64,000 nt of DNA from Lachnoanaerobaculum umeaense (GCF_003589745.1 NZ_CP032364.1:1240001-1304000); one strand, 5' to 3'. Counted from the first letter of the stretch, positions 8,418-18,519 are shown. Numbers and translations: made by a program. Notes: generated by a model not told the origin, from the letters alone.

Positions 8418-9253
8418 TTTTATTATATGGTGCAGATACAGCCCAAAAGTTAAAGGAAGAGATTTCTGAAATGCTTTCAGAACTTAATGGATATATACCT
8501 ACTCTTGGAATAGTTAGAATAGGATCAAATCCTGCTGATATTTCATATGAAAAAGGAGCTATTAAAAAGTTTGAGTCACTTTCATTAAAGACCAAGGTGT
8601 TTGAGTTTGAAGAGAATATTACATCGGAAGATTTTGTGGCAGAATTTAAGAAGATAAACGAAGATGATAATATTGACGGAATACTACTTTTTAGGCCATT
8701 ACCTGAGCATATAGATGAGAAGAAAGTCATTGATGTTTTGAATGAAAAAAAGGATTTGGACGGTATTTCATATAAAAATATAGCTAAAGTTTTTGCGGGA
8801 GATATAACAGGATTTGCTCCATGTACTGCAAAGGCTGTAATAAAGATACTGGAAAGTAATGATATTGATCTGGAAGGCAAAAATGTAGTTGTGCTTGGAA
8901 GAAGCATGGTAATAGGTAGGCCTGTAGCTATGCTTGCAATTCAAAAAAATGCGACAGTTACTATTTGTCATTCAAAAACTGAAAATTTGAAGGAGGTATG
9001 CAAAAGAGCCGATATTCTTATAGTAGCGATAGGCAGGGCAAAGATGATAAATGACGAGTATATAGGAAAAGATGCCATAGTAATTGATGTTGGTATCAAC
9101 TTTGCCGATGGTAAGCTTTGTGGTGATGTGGACCTTGAAAATGTAAAAAATGCTACTATGGCCACACCGGTTCCAAAGGGAGTTGGTGCCGTGACCACAT
9201 CAGTTTTGGCAGGACATCTTGTAATAGCTGCTTTACAAAGGAGAATGTATTAA
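8414..9253 (+). CDS. folD: Methylenetetrahydrofolate dehydrogenase (FolD), cyclohydrolase site altered
   Basis: 279 residues, GTG start overlapping the fchA stop. The catalytic half (GSNPADISYEKG, DGILLFRPLP, KDLDGISYKN) and NAD(P)-binding half (VVLGRSMVIGRPVA, ATVTICHSKT, VIDVGIN, TPVPKGVGAVT) are both complete. Against E. coli FolD, Tyr50 is kept (Y45) but catalytic Lys54 is Ala49 and Gln98 is Phe93; Asp121 is kept (D116). Lys and Gln are needed for cyclohydrolase chemistry, so this is probably a monofunctional dehydrogenase partnered with FchA. Confidence 0.94.
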   Translation: MILLYGADTAQKLKEEISEMLSELNGYIPTLGIVRIGSNPADISYEKGAIKKFESLSLKTKVFEFEENITSEDFVAEFKKINEDDNIDGILLFRPLPEHIDEKKVIDVLNEKKDLDGISYKNIAKVFAGDITGFAPCTAKAVIKILESNDIDLEGKNVVVLGRSMVIGRPVAMLAIQKNATVTICHSKTENLKEVCKRADILIVAIGRAKMINDEYIGKDAIVIDVGINFADGKLCGDVDLENVKNATMATPVPKGVGAVTTSVLAGHLVIAALQRRMY

Positions 9254-9277
9254 ATACTTAATAGTTTAGATACTTGT

Positions 9278-9300
9278 TTTTAACATTTTATTTGTTAAAA
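9278..9300 (+). promoter_or_regulatory. Dyad upstream of the ComEA-like gene
   Basis: TTTTAACA and TGTTAAAA form a perfect 8 bp inverted repeat with 7 bp between, overlapping a weak promoter candidate (TTGTTT 9274-9279, 16 bp, TAAAAT 9296-9301). It could be an operator or only AT-rich chance. Confidence 0.35.
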
Positions 9301-9338
9301 TATAAGTACACTTACATGGCTTTTCTTAGGAGAAAGCT

Positions 9339-9914
9339 ATGAAAAAGGTTTTTTTAATAACATTTTTAATGATTTTATTGACATCCTGTAATGAAAAAAA
9401 AGATATAGAGTTTGGTGAATCATATATTGAAACTGCTATAGAAAATACAATAGTGAGTTCTATAGAGCAAAGTACTGATATTGAAGAATATATCAATGTG
9501 TTTGTTTCAGGTGCTGTAAATAATCCGGATGTATACACATTGAAAAAGGGTTCTATTATAAAGGATGCTGTTGATTTGGCAGGTGGATTTAGCGAAGAAG
9601 CTTGCAGAGATTATGTAAATTTGGCAAAAAAACTTGAAGGCGGTGAGCATATTATGATTCCGACTATGGAGCAGATGTCAGGTTTAAGTGTTCAACATAT
9701 ATTGGAAGAGAGTCAAAAGAGTACACTTGTAAATATCAACACTGCCACAAAGGAAGAACTTATGAGTTTACCGGGTATAGGAGAGAGAAAAGCAGATTCT
9801 ATAATAGAGTATAGGAATAGTAAGTCTTTTTCGGCCATTGAAGATATAATGAATATATCAGGAATAAAAGAGGCAGCATTTAATAAAATCAGAGATAAGA
9901 TTTGTATAAATTAG
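9339..9914 (+). CDS. comEA: ComEA-like lipoprotein (SLBB + helix-hairpin-helix)
   Basis: 191 residues. The signal peptide ends in a lipobox, LLTSC (Cys17). Residues ~52-105 are a SLBB domain (VFVSGAVNNPDVYTL). Residues ~128-191 are the ComEA helix-hairpin-helix pair (VNINTATKEELMSLPGIGERKADSII). ComEA binds double-stranded DNA outside the membrane for transformation; most Firmicute ComEA proteins have a transmembrane anchor, so a lipid anchor is a variation. comEB and comEC are not adjacent. A response regulator gene follows 9 nt later. Confidence 0.88.
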   Translation: MKKVFLITFLMILLTSCNEKKDIEFGESYIETAIENTIVSSIEQSTDIEEYINVFVSGAVNNPDVYTLKKGSIIKDAVDLAGGFSEEACRDYVNLAKKLEGGEHIMIPTMEQMSGLSVQHILEESQKSTLVNINTATKEELMSLPGIGERKADSIIEYRNSKSFSAIEDIMNISGIKEAAFNKIRDKICIN

Positions 9915-9923
9915 GAGTTTGTA

Positions 9924-10619
9924 ATGAATAAAGCACTTGTTGTAGATGATGAAAAATTGATAGTCAAAGGAATTAAGTTCAGTTTGGAGCAGGACGGTTA
10001 TGAGGTAGATGTTGCCTATGATGGTAGTGAAGCTCTAAAAATGGCTAGGGAAAAGGAATATGATATAGTGCTTTTAGACGTGATGTTGCCTGAAATGGAT
10101 GGTATGGAAGTATGCCAGGCCATCAGAGAGTTTTCTGAGATGCCAATTATTATGCTTACTGCCAAGGGTACAGATATGGACAAGATTCTTGGGCTTGAAT
10201 ACGGTGCAGATGACTACATAACCAAGCCTTTTAATATACTTGAAGTAAAGGCAAGAATTAAGGCTATAATAAGGAGAAATTCGAAGAAGGCCAAGGCAGC
10301 ACAAAAGAATGATAGAATTATTGAAGTCTCAGATTTGAAGCTTGATTTGGACAGTAGAAGGGTTTTTGAAAAGGATAAGGAGCTAAATCTTACTGCAAAA
10401 GAATTTGATATATTGGAGCTTCTTACACAAAATCCAAACAAGGTATATTCAAGAGAGCAGCTTTTAAGCATTGTCTGGGGAAGTAAATTGCATGAAGCAG
10501 GTGATGTTAGAACAGTAGATGTGCATGTGCGAAGGCTTAGGGAGAAAATAGAGCCAAATCCAAGCGAGCCAAAGTATATTCATACCAAATGGGGTGTTGG
10601 ATATTACTTTAAGGAATAG
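9924..10619 (+). CDS. OmpR/PhoB-family response regulator (orphan)
   Basis: 231 residues. The receiver domain (1-~115) has the acidic pair D8/D9, phospho-acceptor D52 (VLLDVMLP), the switch Thr (IMLTAKG) and Lys (ITKPF). A winged-helix DNA-binding domain follows (~130-230: LTAKEFDILELL, VDVHVRRLREKIE, WGVGYYFKE). No histidine kinase gene is adjacent: the neighbours are the ComEA-like gene (9 nt upstream) and rlmH (4 nt downstream). The partner kinase must lie elsewhere. It resembles WalR/PhoP-type regulators, but the exact orthology cannot be set by eye. Confidence 0.9.
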   Translation: MNKALVVDDEKLIVKGIKFSLEQDGYEVDVAYDGSEALKMAREKEYDIVLLDVMLPEMDGMEVCQAIREFSEMPIIMLTAKGTDMDKILGLEYGADDYITKPFNILEVKARIKAIIRRNSKKAKAAQKNDRIIEVSDLKLDLDSRRVFEKDKELNLTAKEFDILELLTQNPNKVYSREQLLSIVWGSKLHEAGDVRTVDVHVRRLREKIEPNPSEPKYIHTKWGVGYYFKE

Positions 10620-10623
10620 TAAT

Positions 10624-11100
10624 ATGAATATAAATATTGTGGTTGTAGGAAGTATTAAAGAAAATTTCTTTAAAGATGCTATTGTAGAATATACGAAAAG
10701 ACTTTCCAGATATGTAAAGCTAAATATAATAGAGTTAAAGGATGAGAAAACTCCAGCAAATGCAAGTGAATTAGAGGAAGAAAAGATTAAGGAAGTTGAG
10801 GCTGAGAGGATATTAACGAAGCTTTCAAATAGCTATGTTGTAGCTCTTGCAATAGACGGAAAGAGGTATTCATCTGAGGACTTTGCAAAGAGAATGGAAA
10901 AGTATGATATTTTATCAAAGGGGAATTTAGCTTTTGTCATAGGAGGATCTTTGGGGCTTCATAAGGCTGTACTGGATAGAGCAGATGAAAAGCTTAGCTT
11001 TTCTGAAATGACGTTTCCACATCAGTTGATGAGAGTTATTTTATTAGAGCAAATTTATAGAGCATATAGAATTAGAAATAATGAACCATATCATAAATGA
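10624..11100 (+). CDS. rlmH: 23S rRNA (pseudouridine1915-N3)-methyltransferase RlmH
   Basis: 158 residues, the normal RlmH length. ATG 10624 is chosen because RlmH begins MNINIVVVGSIKE; an upstream in-frame extension into the previous gene is not credible. The SPOUT features are present: FVIGGSLGLHKAVLDRAD (SAM knot) and FSEMTFPHQLMRVILLEQIYRAYRI. RlmH methylates pseudouridine 1915 in helix 69 of 23S rRNA. It is the last gene before a strong terminator. Confidence 0.95.
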   Translation: MNINIVVVGSIKENFFKDAIVEYTKRLSRYVKLNIIELKDEKTPANASELEEEKIKEVEAERILTKLSNSYVVALAIDGKRYSSEDFAKRMEKYDILSKGNLAFVIGGSLGLHKAVLDRADEKLSFSEMTFPHQLMRVILLEQIYRAYRIRNNEPYHK

Positions 11101-11125
11101 GGGCAATGCCCTCATTTTGGTTTTT
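11097..11125 (+). terminator. Terminator after rlmH
   Basis: ATGAGGGC (with the rlmH stop), loop AAT, GCCCTCAT, then TTTGGTTTTT. Eight-bp stem. Confidence 0.8.
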
Positions 11126-11143
11126 ATTATAAAATTATCATCC

Positions 11144-11172
11144 TTGAAAATAGTTTTTTGATAGGATATACT
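11144..11172 (+). promoter_or_regulatory. Promoter of the hydratase gene
   Basis: TTGAAA (11144-11149), 17 bp spacer, TATACT (11167-11172), 23 nt before the start codon. Confidence 0.65.
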
Positions 11173-11195
11173 ATTGTAGAAAACTAGGAGGGAAT

Positions 11196-13505
11196 ATGGT
11201 TAAATTGTACAATAGTGGTGCGTACCTTATTAATGGTAACACTCTTATAGAAGAAAATGATATAGAAAAATTAAGGTCAATTACTGGAAAAGATATAGAT
11301 AAGGAAGAGGCTAGAAAGGGAAGTATAGCCTATAATATACTTGAAAGTCACAATATTTCAGGAAATATGAATAAGCTTAGATTGAAATTTGACGCAATGG
11401 CTTCACATGATATTACATTTGTAGGAATAATACAGACTGCAAAGGCAAGTGGTATGGAGAAATTTCCGATACCATATGTTTTGACTAATTGTCACAACTC
11501 ACTTTGTGCAGTTGGTGGAACTATAAATGAAGATGACCATATGTTCGGACTTTCAGCTGCGAAAAAATATGGCGGAATATATGTACCACCCCATATTGCA
11601 GTAATACATCAGTATATGCGAGAGGCATTTGCAGGTTGTGGTAAAATGATACTCGGTTCTGACTCACATACTAGATATGGAGCACTTGGAACAATGGCTA
11701 TAGGTGAAGGTGGTGGAGAGCTTGTAAAACAGCTTTTACAGGACACCTATGATGTAAACAGACCTGAAATAATTGCAATCTATCTTGAGGGAACGCCAAA
11801 GGCAGGTGTTGGACCACAGGATATTGCACTTGCAATAGTAGGTAAAGTATTCAAAAATGGATATGTAAAGAATAAGATAATGGAGTTTGTAGGACCTGGA
11901 ATTACATCTATGACCACAGATTATAGAAATGGCGTAGATGTTATGACTACTGAGACTACTTGCCTTTCATCTGTTTGGGAGACAGATGAGGATACAAAGA
12001 AATTCCTAACTGTTCATGGTAGACCAGAGGACTATAAGGAGTTAAAGCCTGCTGATATTACATATTATGATGGAGTTGTACATGTGGATTTATCTACGAT
12101 TAAGCCAATGATTGCACTACCTTTCCATCCAAGTAATGTATATGAAATAGATACACTCAATGAAAATTTAGAAGACTTGCTTCATGAAGTAGAACTTGAG
12201 GCAATAAAGATAGGTGGAGAGGCAGGAAAGGGGCTAAGACTTTTAGATAAGATAGAAAACGGCAAGCTTAGGGTATCGCAGGGTATTATCGCAGGATGTG
12301 CAGGTGGAACTTATTCAAATGTAATGGAAGCAGCTCATATACTTAAAGGACATAGTACAGGATTTGATGAGTTTAATTTGAATGTATATCCTTCATCTCA
12401 GCCTGTATTTATAGAAACCACAAGAAATGGTGCTGTGGCAGATCTTATGGCAAGTGGTGCAGTAGTAAAGACTGCATTCTGCGGTCCATGCTTTGGTGCA
12501 GGAGATACACCTTCGAATAATGGACTTTCTATAAGACATACCACAAGAAACTTCCCGAATAGAGAGGGATCAAAGCCCGGTTCAGGTCAGATGTCTGCTG
12601 TAGCACTTATGGATGCAAGATCTGTAGCTGCTACCGCAAGAAACAAAGGATTTTTAACACCGGCTACAGAGTTTGCAGATGACTATGTGGTGCCTGAGTA
12701 CAATTATGATGACACAATATATAGAAATAGAGTATATCAAGGCTTTGGAGAGGCAAGGGAAGACAGTGCTTTGGTTTATGGACCGAATATTAAGGATTGG
12801 CCTGAGATGACAGCTCTTACCGAGAATATACTTTTAAAAGTATGTTCAAAGATACTTGATGAAGTAACCACTACAGATGAACTGATACCTTCAGGAGAAA
12901 CTTCATCATATAGATCAAATCCACTTGGACTTGCAGAGTTTACTCTTTCAAGGAGAGATCCTGAGTATGTAGGTAGAAGTAAGTCGGTAGATGTGCTTGA
13001 AAAGTCAAGAAGAAATGGTGAGGATATACTAAAAGAAAATGTAGAATTATCAAAAATATTTGATAAGATAAAGACTATACCGGGATTTGCAGATATTATT
13101 GCAAATGACACAGAAATAGGTAGCATGATTTATGCTAAGAAACCCGGTGACGGTTCTGCCAGAGAGCAGGCTGCAAGTTGCCAGAGAGTTATCGGTGGCC
13201 TTGCAAATATTGCTAATGAGTATGCAACAAAGAGATATCGCTCAAATGTGATGAATTGGGGCATGCTGCCATTCCTCTTAGACTCGGAACCTGATTTTGA
13301 GGTTGGAGAATATATTTTCGTACCGAATATTAAGAAGCATCTAAGAGGTGATATGTCAAAAATTCCTGCCTATATTATAGGTGAAAATATAAAAGAAATC
13401 AGCTTAAGCATTGCAGAGATGACTGACGCAGAAAAATCCATAGTGGAGGCAGGTTCTCTTATAAATTATAATAAGAGTAAAATGATATCAGATCAAAGCG
13501 TCTGA
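11196..13505 (+). CDS. Aconitase-superfamily hydratase (YbhJ-like)
   Basis: 769 residues with aconitase domains in order: the large [4Fe-4S] part, then a swivel domain (about 640-755). Cluster cysteines are in [12 protein letters not shown] and [11 protein letters not shown] (CxxC). Substrate-side motifs include [31 protein letters not shown] and [17 protein letters not shown]. The [17 protein letters not shown] stretch marks the hydratase group containing E. coli YbhJ rather than classical AcnA. The substrate is not established; citrate/isocitrate is possible, but no other TCA gene is near. It has its own promoter. A perfect 11 bp hairpin spans the stop. Confidence 0.85.
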   Translation: MVKLYNSGAYLINGNTLIEENDIEKLRSITGKDIDKEEARKGSIAYNILESHNISGNMNKLRLKFDAMASHDITFVGIIQTAKASGMEKFPIPYVLTNCHNSLCAVGGTINEDDHMFGLSAAKKYGGIYVPPHIAVIHQYMREAFAGCGKMILGSDSHTRYGALGTMAIGEGGGELVKQLLQDTYDVNRPEIIAIYLEGTPKAGVGPQDIALAIVGKVFKNGYVKNKIMEFVGPGITSMTTDYRNGVDVMTTETTCLSSVWETDEDTKKFLTVHGRPEDYKELKPADITYYDGVVHVDLSTIKPMIALPFHPSNVYEIDTLNENLEDLLHEVELEAIKIGGEAGKGLRLLDKIENGKLRVSQGIIAGCAGGTYSNVMEAAHILKGHSTGFDEFNLNVYPSSQPVFIETTRNGAVADLMASGAVVKTAFCGPCFGAGDTPSNNGLSIRHTTRNFPNREGSKPGSGQMSAVALMDARSVAATARNKGFLTPATEFADDYVVPEYNYDDTIYRNRVYQGFGEAREDSALVYGPNIKDWPEMTALTENILLKVCSKILDEVTTTDELIPSGETSSYRSNPLGLAEFTLSRRDPEYVGRSKSVDVLEKSRRNGEDILKENVELSKIFDKIKTIPGFADIIANDTEIGSMIYAKKPGDGSAREQAASCQRVIGGLANIANEYATKRYRSNVMNWGMLPFLLDSEPDFEVGEYIFVPNIKKHLRGDMSKIPAYIIGENIKEISLSIAEMTDAEKSIVEAGSLINYNKSKMISDQSV

Positions 13506-13530
13506 TATCATAAGTGTCATTTTTTGACAC
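13482..13530 (+). other. Two consecutive perfect hairpins at the hydratase-ftsH junction
   Basis: ATGATATCAGA (13482-13492), 8 nt loop, TCTGATATCAT (13501-13511) spans the stop codon. GTGTCA (13514-13519), TTTTT, TGACAC (13525-13530) follows. The T-run lies in the second loop, not after a stem, so this may be an attenuator or an mRNA-stability element, not a plain terminator. Confidence 0.6.
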
Positions 13531-13556
13531 ATAAAATATAAGTAGAAAGGAAGTGT

Positions 13557-15431
13557 ATGGATAAAAAAAATAATAATGAATCCGGTGGGCTAAATAATAG
13601 GACTATTTTCATACTTATTATTGCAGCAGCCATTGCTTTTTTTGCAGTAAGTGTACTTTCAAGCAGATTAAAAAATGCTACAACAAAGGAAGTTCCCTAT
13701 ACTGAGTTTATGCAAATGGTAAGTGACGGTAAGGTGGAGGCTGTTAAGGTTATGGCGGCTACTATTGAAATAAAGGTAAAGCCGAATCTTTCAGATTACT
13801 CATCTATGACAGTTTATAAAACTGTAAGAATAGAGGATGATGCATTGGTAGATAGACTATATGCAGCCAATGTGCCGGCAACTATGGAAAGGTTTGAGAC
13901 AACATCCACTATATTGTCATTTCTTAGCTTTATATTGCCATTTATTTTCTTCATATTCATGATGAATTTCTTGTTAAAGAGAATGGGTGGCGGTGGATTC
14001 ATGGGAGTTGGCAAGAGCAATGCCAAGGTATATGTTCAAAAAGAGACCGGTATTACATTTAGAGATGTAGCCGGTGAGGATGAGGCAAAAGAGTCATTGA
14101 CTGAGATAGTTGATTTTTTGCATAATCCTGAAAAGTATACCAAGATTGGTGCCAAGCTCCCCAAAGGTGCTCTTTTGGTAGGACCTCCGGGAACAGGAAA
14201 AACACTTCTGGCAAAGGCGGTAGCCGGAGAAGCGGATGTACCGTTCTTTTCTCTTTCAGGCTCTGACTTTGTAGAGATGTTTGTAGGTGTAGGTGCTTCA
14301 AGGGTAAGAGATTTATTCAAACAGGCACAGGAAGCAGCACCGGCTATCATATTTATAGATGAGATAGACGCAATAGGTAAGAGTAGAGACTCTAGAATGG
14401 GAGGAGGAAATGATGAAAGAGAACAGACTCTAAATCAGCTTCTTTCTGAAATGGATGGATTTGACTCATCAAAAGGTCTTATAGTACTTGGTGCCACAAA
14501 TAGGCCGGAGATACTTGACCCTGCATTACTTCGTCCGGGTAGATTTGATAGAAGGGTGATCGTTGAAAGGCCTGATCTTAAGGGAAGAGTTGCTATACTG
14601 AGGGTACATTCAAAGGATGTGCTGATGGATGACAGCGTTGACCTTGAGGCAATAGGACTTGCAACATCAGGTGCTGTAGGTTCAGACCTTGCAAACATGA
14701 TAAATGAGGCTGCTATATTAGCTGTAAAGAAGGGAAGAAAAGCTGTAAAGCAAAAAGATCTTTTTGAAGCTGTTGAAGTGGTACTTGTTGGCAAGGAGAA
14801 AAAGGATAGAGTAATGAATCAGGAAGAGAGAAGAATTGTATCTTACCATGAGGTAGGACATGCTCTTATCTCAGCTCTACAAAAGAACTCTGAGCCGGTA
14901 CAAAAAATCACCATTGTACCAAGAACCATGGGTGCTTTGGGATATGTAATGTATGTACCTGAAGAAGAGACATATCTAAAATCAAAAAAAGAGCTTGAGG
15001 ATATGCTTGTAAGCACCCTGGGTGGTAGAGCGGCTGAGGAGATAGTATTTGACTCTGTAACAACAGGAGCGTCAAATGATATTGAAAAGGCTACATCTAT
15101 TGCCAGAGCAATGGTTACCCAATATGGTATGAGTGAGAGATTTGGACTGATGGGACTTGCAAAGGTCGAGAATCAGTATCTTACAGGTAGAGCTATATTG
15201 GAATGTGGTGATAATACAGCCACAGAGATAGACAATGAGGTCATGAGGATTCTCAAAAACAGCTATGAAGAGGCACTTAGAATACTTAAAGAAAACAGAG
15301 AGGTGATGGATAAGCTTGCTGAATTCCTTATAGAAAAGGAAACCATTACCGGAAAAGAATTTATGAAGATTCTAAGAGAAATCAAAGGACTGCCGGAAAA
15401 AGTAGAGATAAAGAAAGCTATATTGGTATAA
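13557..15431 (+). CDS. ftsH: ATP-dependent zinc metalloprotease FtsH
   Basis: 624 residues. Transmembrane segments at about 15-34 and 118-139 flank a short extracytoplasmic domain. The AAA+ domain has Walker A GPPGTGKT (209-216), Walker [12 protein letters not shown], and the second region of homology [20 protein letters not shown]. The M41 protease domain has the zinc motif HEVGH in SYHEVGHAL and the downstream [10 protein letters not shown]. It degrades misassembled membrane proteins and selected cytosolic targets. Translation starts 4 nt after GAAAGGAAG. No clear promoter lies in the 51 nt gap, so it may be read through from the hydratase gene. Confidence 0.96.
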   Translation: MDKKNNNESGGLNNRTIFILIIAAAIAFFAVSVLSSRLKNATTKEVPYTEFMQMVSDGKVEAVKVMAATIEIKVKPNLSDYSSMTVYKTVRIEDDALVDRLYAANVPATMERFETTSTILSFLSFILPFIFFIFMMNFLLKRMGGGGFMGVGKSNAKVYVQKETGITFRDVAGEDEAKESLTEIVDFLHNPEKYTKIGAKLPKGALLVGPPGTGKTLLAKAVAGEADVPFFSLSGSDFVEMFVGVGASRVRDLFKQAQEAAPAIIFIDEIDAIGKSRDSRMGGGNDEREQTLNQLLSEMDGFDSSKGLIVLGATNRPEILDPALLRPGRFDRRVIVERPDLKGRVAILRVHSKDVLMDDSVDLEAIGLATSGAVGSDLANMINEAAILAVKKGRKAVKQKDLFEAVEVVLVGKEKKDRVMNQEERRIVSYHEVGHALISALQKNSEPVQKITIVPRTMGALGYVMYVPEEETYLKSKKELEDMLVSTLGGRAAEEIVFDSVTTGASNDIEKATSIARAMVTQYGMSERFGLMGLAKVENQYLTGRAILECGDNTATEIDNEVMRILKNSYEEALRILKENREVMDKLAEFLIEKETITGKEFMKILREIKGLPEKVEIKKAILV

Positions 15432-15437
15432 ATAAAG

Positions 15438-15470
15438 ATGCCGGATTGGAAAGCCAATCCGGTATTTTTT
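15438..15470 (+). terminator. Terminator after ftsH
   Basis: GCCGGATTGG (15440-15449), AAAG, CCAATCCGGT (15454-15463), then ATTTTTT. Ten-bp GC-rich stem. Confidence 0.92.
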
Positions 15471-15560
15471 ATACTGTTTTTGGGTAGTAAGGAGTATAGA
15501 AAATAAAATCTGACAATAGTATAATATTAAGCAAGTAAAATCTTTAAAGGGGGTGATTGT

Positions 15561-17039
15561 ATGTCAGTAATTAAAATTGAAAATCTTACTTTTTCGTATT
15601 ATGGATATGTAAATCCGATATTTGAGGAAGTCACATTTTATTTTGATACAAACTGGAAAACCGGTTTAATAGGCAGGAACGGGATTGGAAAATCAACTCT
15701 GTTTAGATTACTTTTGGGAGAGGAGGAGTATCAAGGGGAAATAAGTAAAAGTGTGGAATTTATCAAATTTCCGCCGGATATATCAGATACATCAAAAACT
15801 GTCATAGAATTATTTAAGGAACTGACAAAAGATGTGGGAGAGTGGAGATTATTAAGGGAGCTTAATTTATTAGATATAGATGAATCTCTTATATACAGAG
15901 AATTTGAAACATTGTCTAAGGGGGAGCAGACAAAAATTTTGCTGGCTATTTTATTTACAAATGAAAAAGATTTTTTACTTATTGATGAGCCTACAAATCA
16001 CTTGGATATAGAGGGAAGAAAAATTGTCAGTGAATATTTAAAGAGTAAAAAAGGTTTTTTACTTATATCGCATGATAGAGATTTTTTGGATGGATGTATC
16101 AATCATGTTATTTCTATCAATAGAAGTTCTATTGATGTTCAAGCCGGAAATTTTACTTCATGGTATCAAAATAAAATGATGAGAGACAGTTTTGAAATCA
16201 CCCAAAATGAGAGGCTAAAAAAAGATATCAAGAGATTAAGGGAAGCATCTAAGCAGAGCAAGAGTTGGTCGGACAAAATTGAAAAAACAAAAAAGGGTGT
16301 AAAGATATCAGGTGTAAAGCCTGATAAGGGATATATCGGGCATCAGTCGGCAAAGATGATGAAGAAATCTAAAAATCTGGAAAACAGGCAAAATAAGGCA
16401 ATAGAAGCAAAACAAAAATTATTAAAAGATATTGATACAAAGGAAAGCTTATTGATTAATTGCTTACAGCATCATAAAGACACTCTAATCTCAGTAAGCA
16501 ATTTATCGGCATATTACGGAGAAAAGCAGATATTAAGCAATCTAAGCTTTGAAATAAATCAGGGAGATATACTGGCTATATATGGTAAAAACGGTAGTGG
16601 AAAATCCACATTGATTAAAATTTTATCGGGTTTAAATAATAACTACAGCGGGGAAATAAAACTGGCAAGTAATCTTAAGATATCCTATATTCCTCAAAAT
16701 ACTTCTGATTTACATGGCAGTCTTGTTAAATATATTAAAAATAAGGAGGCTGATGAGACATTATGTAAAACCATTCTGAGAAAATTGGATTTTTCAAGAG
16801 AATTATTTGAGATGGATATGCAAAATTACAGCGATGGACAAAAAAAGAAGGTTTTGTTATCTATAAGCCTGTCAAAACCTGCCCATTTATTTATATGGGA
16901 TGAACCGCTTAATTATATAGATGTAATTTCAAGAATACAAATTGAGGAAATTATAAAAGAGTCAAAACCTACATTGGTGTTTGTAGAACATGACGGAAGA
17001 TTTGTAGAAGATGTAGCCAATAAGATAATATATCTGTAG
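15561..17039 (+). CDS. ABC-F ribosomal protection protein, Lsa-like
   Basis: 492 residues with two ABC domains and no membrane segment. Domain 1 has GRNGIGKST, LSKGEQTK and LLIDEPTNHLD. The linker (about 195-300) is Lys-rich and helical. Domain 2 has GKNGSGKST, a YSDGQKKK signature and IWDEPLNYIDVISR. The last phrase, with LVFVEHDGRF, closely matches Lsa/CplR-type proteins that displace lincosamides, streptogramin A and pleuromutilins from the ribosome. Resistance is therefore likely but unproven. It has an unusually strong ribosome site (AAAGGGGGTGAT). TATAAT at 15520-15525 lacks a convincing -35. Confidence 0.87.
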   Translation: MSVIKIENLTFSYYGYVNPIFEEVTFYFDTNWKTGLIGRNGIGKSTLFRLLLGEEEYQGEISKSVEFIKFPPDISDTSKTVIELFKELTKDVGEWRLLRELNLLDIDESLIYREFETLSKGEQTKILLAILFTNEKDFLLIDEPTNHLDIEGRKIVSEYLKSKKGFLLISHDRDFLDGCINHVISINRSSIDVQAGNFTSWYQNKMMRDSFEITQNERLKKDIKRLREASKQSKSWSDKIEKTKKGVKISGVKPDKGYIGHQSAKMMKKSKNLENRQNKAIEAKQKLLKDIDTKESLLINCLQHHKDTLISVSNLSAYYGEKQILSNLSFEINQGDILAIYGKNGSGKSTLIKILSGLNNNYSGEIKLASNLKISYIPQNTSDLHGSLVKYIKNKEADETLCKTILRKLDFSRELFEMDMQNYSDGQKKKVLLSISLSKPAHLFIWDEPLNYIDVISRIQIEEIIKESKPTLVFVEHDGRFVEDVANKIIYL

Positions 17040-17049
17040 TATAATAGAA

Positions 17050-17080
17050 ATCAGGGTGGGTTATTGTACCCCACCCTGAT
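17050..17080. terminator. Shared hairpin between the convergent ABC-F and pyrI genes
   Basis: ATCAGGGTGGG (17050-17060), 9 nt loop, CCCACCCTGAT (17070-17080), a perfect 11 bp stem placed 10 nt past one stop and 6 nt past the other. T-rich tracts on both sides are modest. Confidence 0.8.
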
Positions 17081-17086
17081 AGCAGA

Positions 17087-17521
17087 TTATTTTTTCTTTT
17101 CCCTTTTCTCTTCACAATAGATACAGCGATATATTTCCTTTTCTTTATCTGAAAGATAGAAGATATGTGGGAGCTCCTGCTCTATAGATGTGATACATCT
17201 TGGATTCTTACATTTGATAATATTGGTAATCTTCTCCGGCAATGAAACAGTTCTTTTCTCAACTATTGCATTGTCTTTTATAACATTTATAGTAATATTG
17301 TGATCTATATATCCAATCACATCAAAATCTATCAAATTAAGTACATCACCTTCGATTTTGATAATGTCTTTCTTACCCATTTTTTTAGATTTAGCATTCT
17401 TTATAATAGCAACAGGTATATCCAGCTTATCAAGCCCTAAGTGAAAATATATATCTAAACTCTTTCCGGCCTGTATATGGTCAAGTACTACGCCTTCATT
17501 TAATCCACTGATATTTAACAT
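17087..17521 (-). CDS. pyrI: Aspartate carbamoyltransferase regulatory chain
   Basis: 144 residues. An N-terminal nucleotide-binding domain (1-~95) is followed by a zinc domain with four cysteines: KCKNPRC and YRCIYC. PyrI binds effector nucleotides and assembles PyrB into the regulated dodecamer. The length is slightly under the usual ~150. Its ATG overlaps the pyrB stop by one base, giving equal expression of the two chains. Having PyrI means pyrimidine feedback can act at the enzyme level. Confidence 0.94.
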   Translation of the reverse strand: MLNISGLNEGVVLDHIQAGKSLDIYFHLGLDKLDIPVAIIKNAKSKKMGKKDIIKIEGDVLNLIDFDVIGYIDHNITINVIKDNAIVEKRTVSLPEKITNIIKCKNPRCITSIEQELPHIFYLSDKEKEIYRCIYCEEKREKKK

Positions 17522-18435
17522 TATTTTACCTCCAAAAGAGTGAGAATTAAAGCCATTCTTACATATACACCAAACTCTGCCTGTTTGAAATACGCGGCTC
17601 TTGGGTCATTATCCACCTCAACACTTATTTCATTTACCCTTGGAAGCGGATGGAGTATATACATCTCCTTCTTGGCATGCTTTAATTTCTCCTTATCCAA
17701 AATATATGTATCCTTCAAACGAATATAATCCTCTTCGTTAAAGAAACGCTCTCTTTGAACTCTTGTCATATAAAGTATATCAAGATCAGGCATAGCCTCG
17801 TCAAGACTTGTAACCTCACTAAACTCAATATTGTTTGCCTTAAGGACATCATCTCTAATATAGTCAGGGACCTTAAGCTCTTCAGGGGATATAAGAACAA
17901 ATTTGATATTTGGATATCTGATGAGAGCATTGATAAGTGAGTGAACTGTTCTACCAAACTTCAAATCACCACAAAGTCCAACTGTAAGATCTGAAATGTT
18001 TCCCTTCATTCTCTTTATTGTCAAAAGATCTGTAAGAGTCTGTGTTGGGTGCTGATGTCCACCATCACCGGCATTAATTACCGGAATAGAAGAGAACTTG
18101 CTTGCAACAAGTGGTGCACCCTCTTTTGGATGACGCATTGCTGCTATATCTGCATATGAAGAAATTACTCTGATAGTATCTGCAACGCTTTCGCCCTTTG
18201 CTGCAGATGATGAGTCGGCAGAATGAAAGCCAAGTACGCTACCTCCCAAATTAAGCATTGCTGCTTCAAATGAGAGTCTGGTTCGTGTGCTTGGCTCATA
18301 AAATAAAGTTGCTAATTTTTTTCCTTCACAAATTTTAGAATACTTTCCCCTATTGTTTTCAATATCAATAGCAAGCTCTAAAAGTTCATTAGTTTCTTCA
18401 ACAGAAAAGTCCAATGGGTTTAAAAGATGTCTCAT
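17521..18435 (-). CDS. pyrB: Aspartate carbamoyltransferase catalytic chain
   Basis: 304 residues, full length. The carbamoyl-phosphate motif [13 protein letters not shown] is at about 45-57. [10 protein letters not shown] is the 80s loop, [13 protein letters not shown] binds substrate and HPLPRVNEI is near 260. It catalyses the first committed step of pyrimidine synthesis. The leader is short (about 22 nt from the predicted start of transcription) and has no PyrR-type attenuator. The insertion sequence lies just upstream of its promoter. Confidence 0.96.
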   Translation of the reverse strand: MRHLLNPLDFSVEETNELLELAIDIENNRGKYSKICEGKKLATLFYEPSTRTRLSFEAAMLNLGGSVLGFHSADSSSAAKGESVADTIRVISSYADIAAMRHPKEGAPLVASKFSSIPVINAGDGGHQHPTQTLTDLLTIKRMKGNISDLTVGLCGDLKFGRTVHSLINALIRYPNIKFVLISPEELKVPDYIRDDVLKANNIEFSEVTSLDEAMPDLDILYMTRVQRERFFNEEDYIRLKDTYILDKEKLKHAKKEMYILHPLPRVNEISVEVDNDPRAAYFKQAEFGVYVRMALILTLLEVK

Positions 18436-18464
18436 ACGTCTCCTTTACAAAAATCATTTTTCGT

Positions 18465-18493
18465 ATTATAGTTCAAATTTTACACTTTTACAA
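18465..18493 (-). promoter_or_regulatory. Promoter of pyrB-pyrI
   Basis: On the minus strand: TTGTAA (18488-18493), 17 bp spacer, TATAAT (18465-18470). The -35 ends exactly where the 26 bp target duplication of the insertion sequence begins, so the core promoter is intact. Confidence 0.6.
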
Positions 18494-18519
18494 GTCCTAA
18501 AATGTAAAAAGAAATTAAT
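18494..18519. repeat. Target-site duplication, left copy
   Basis: 26 bp identical to 20098-20123, immediately outside the left inverted repeat of the insertion sequence. It begins GTCCTAAAATG and ends AAATTAAT. Confidence 0.85.

Noticed and set aside
8383..8907. Long antisense open frame (174 codons) over fchA/folD
   Set aside because: It lies wholly over two well-recognised genes, has Ser/Phe-rich low-information sequence and no ribosome site. Other antisense frames (for example 30698-31171, 48425-49096) were dropped for the same reason.
18436..18493. PyrR-type attenuator before pyrB
   Set aside because: The leader is only about 22 nt and has no antiterminator/terminator pair.
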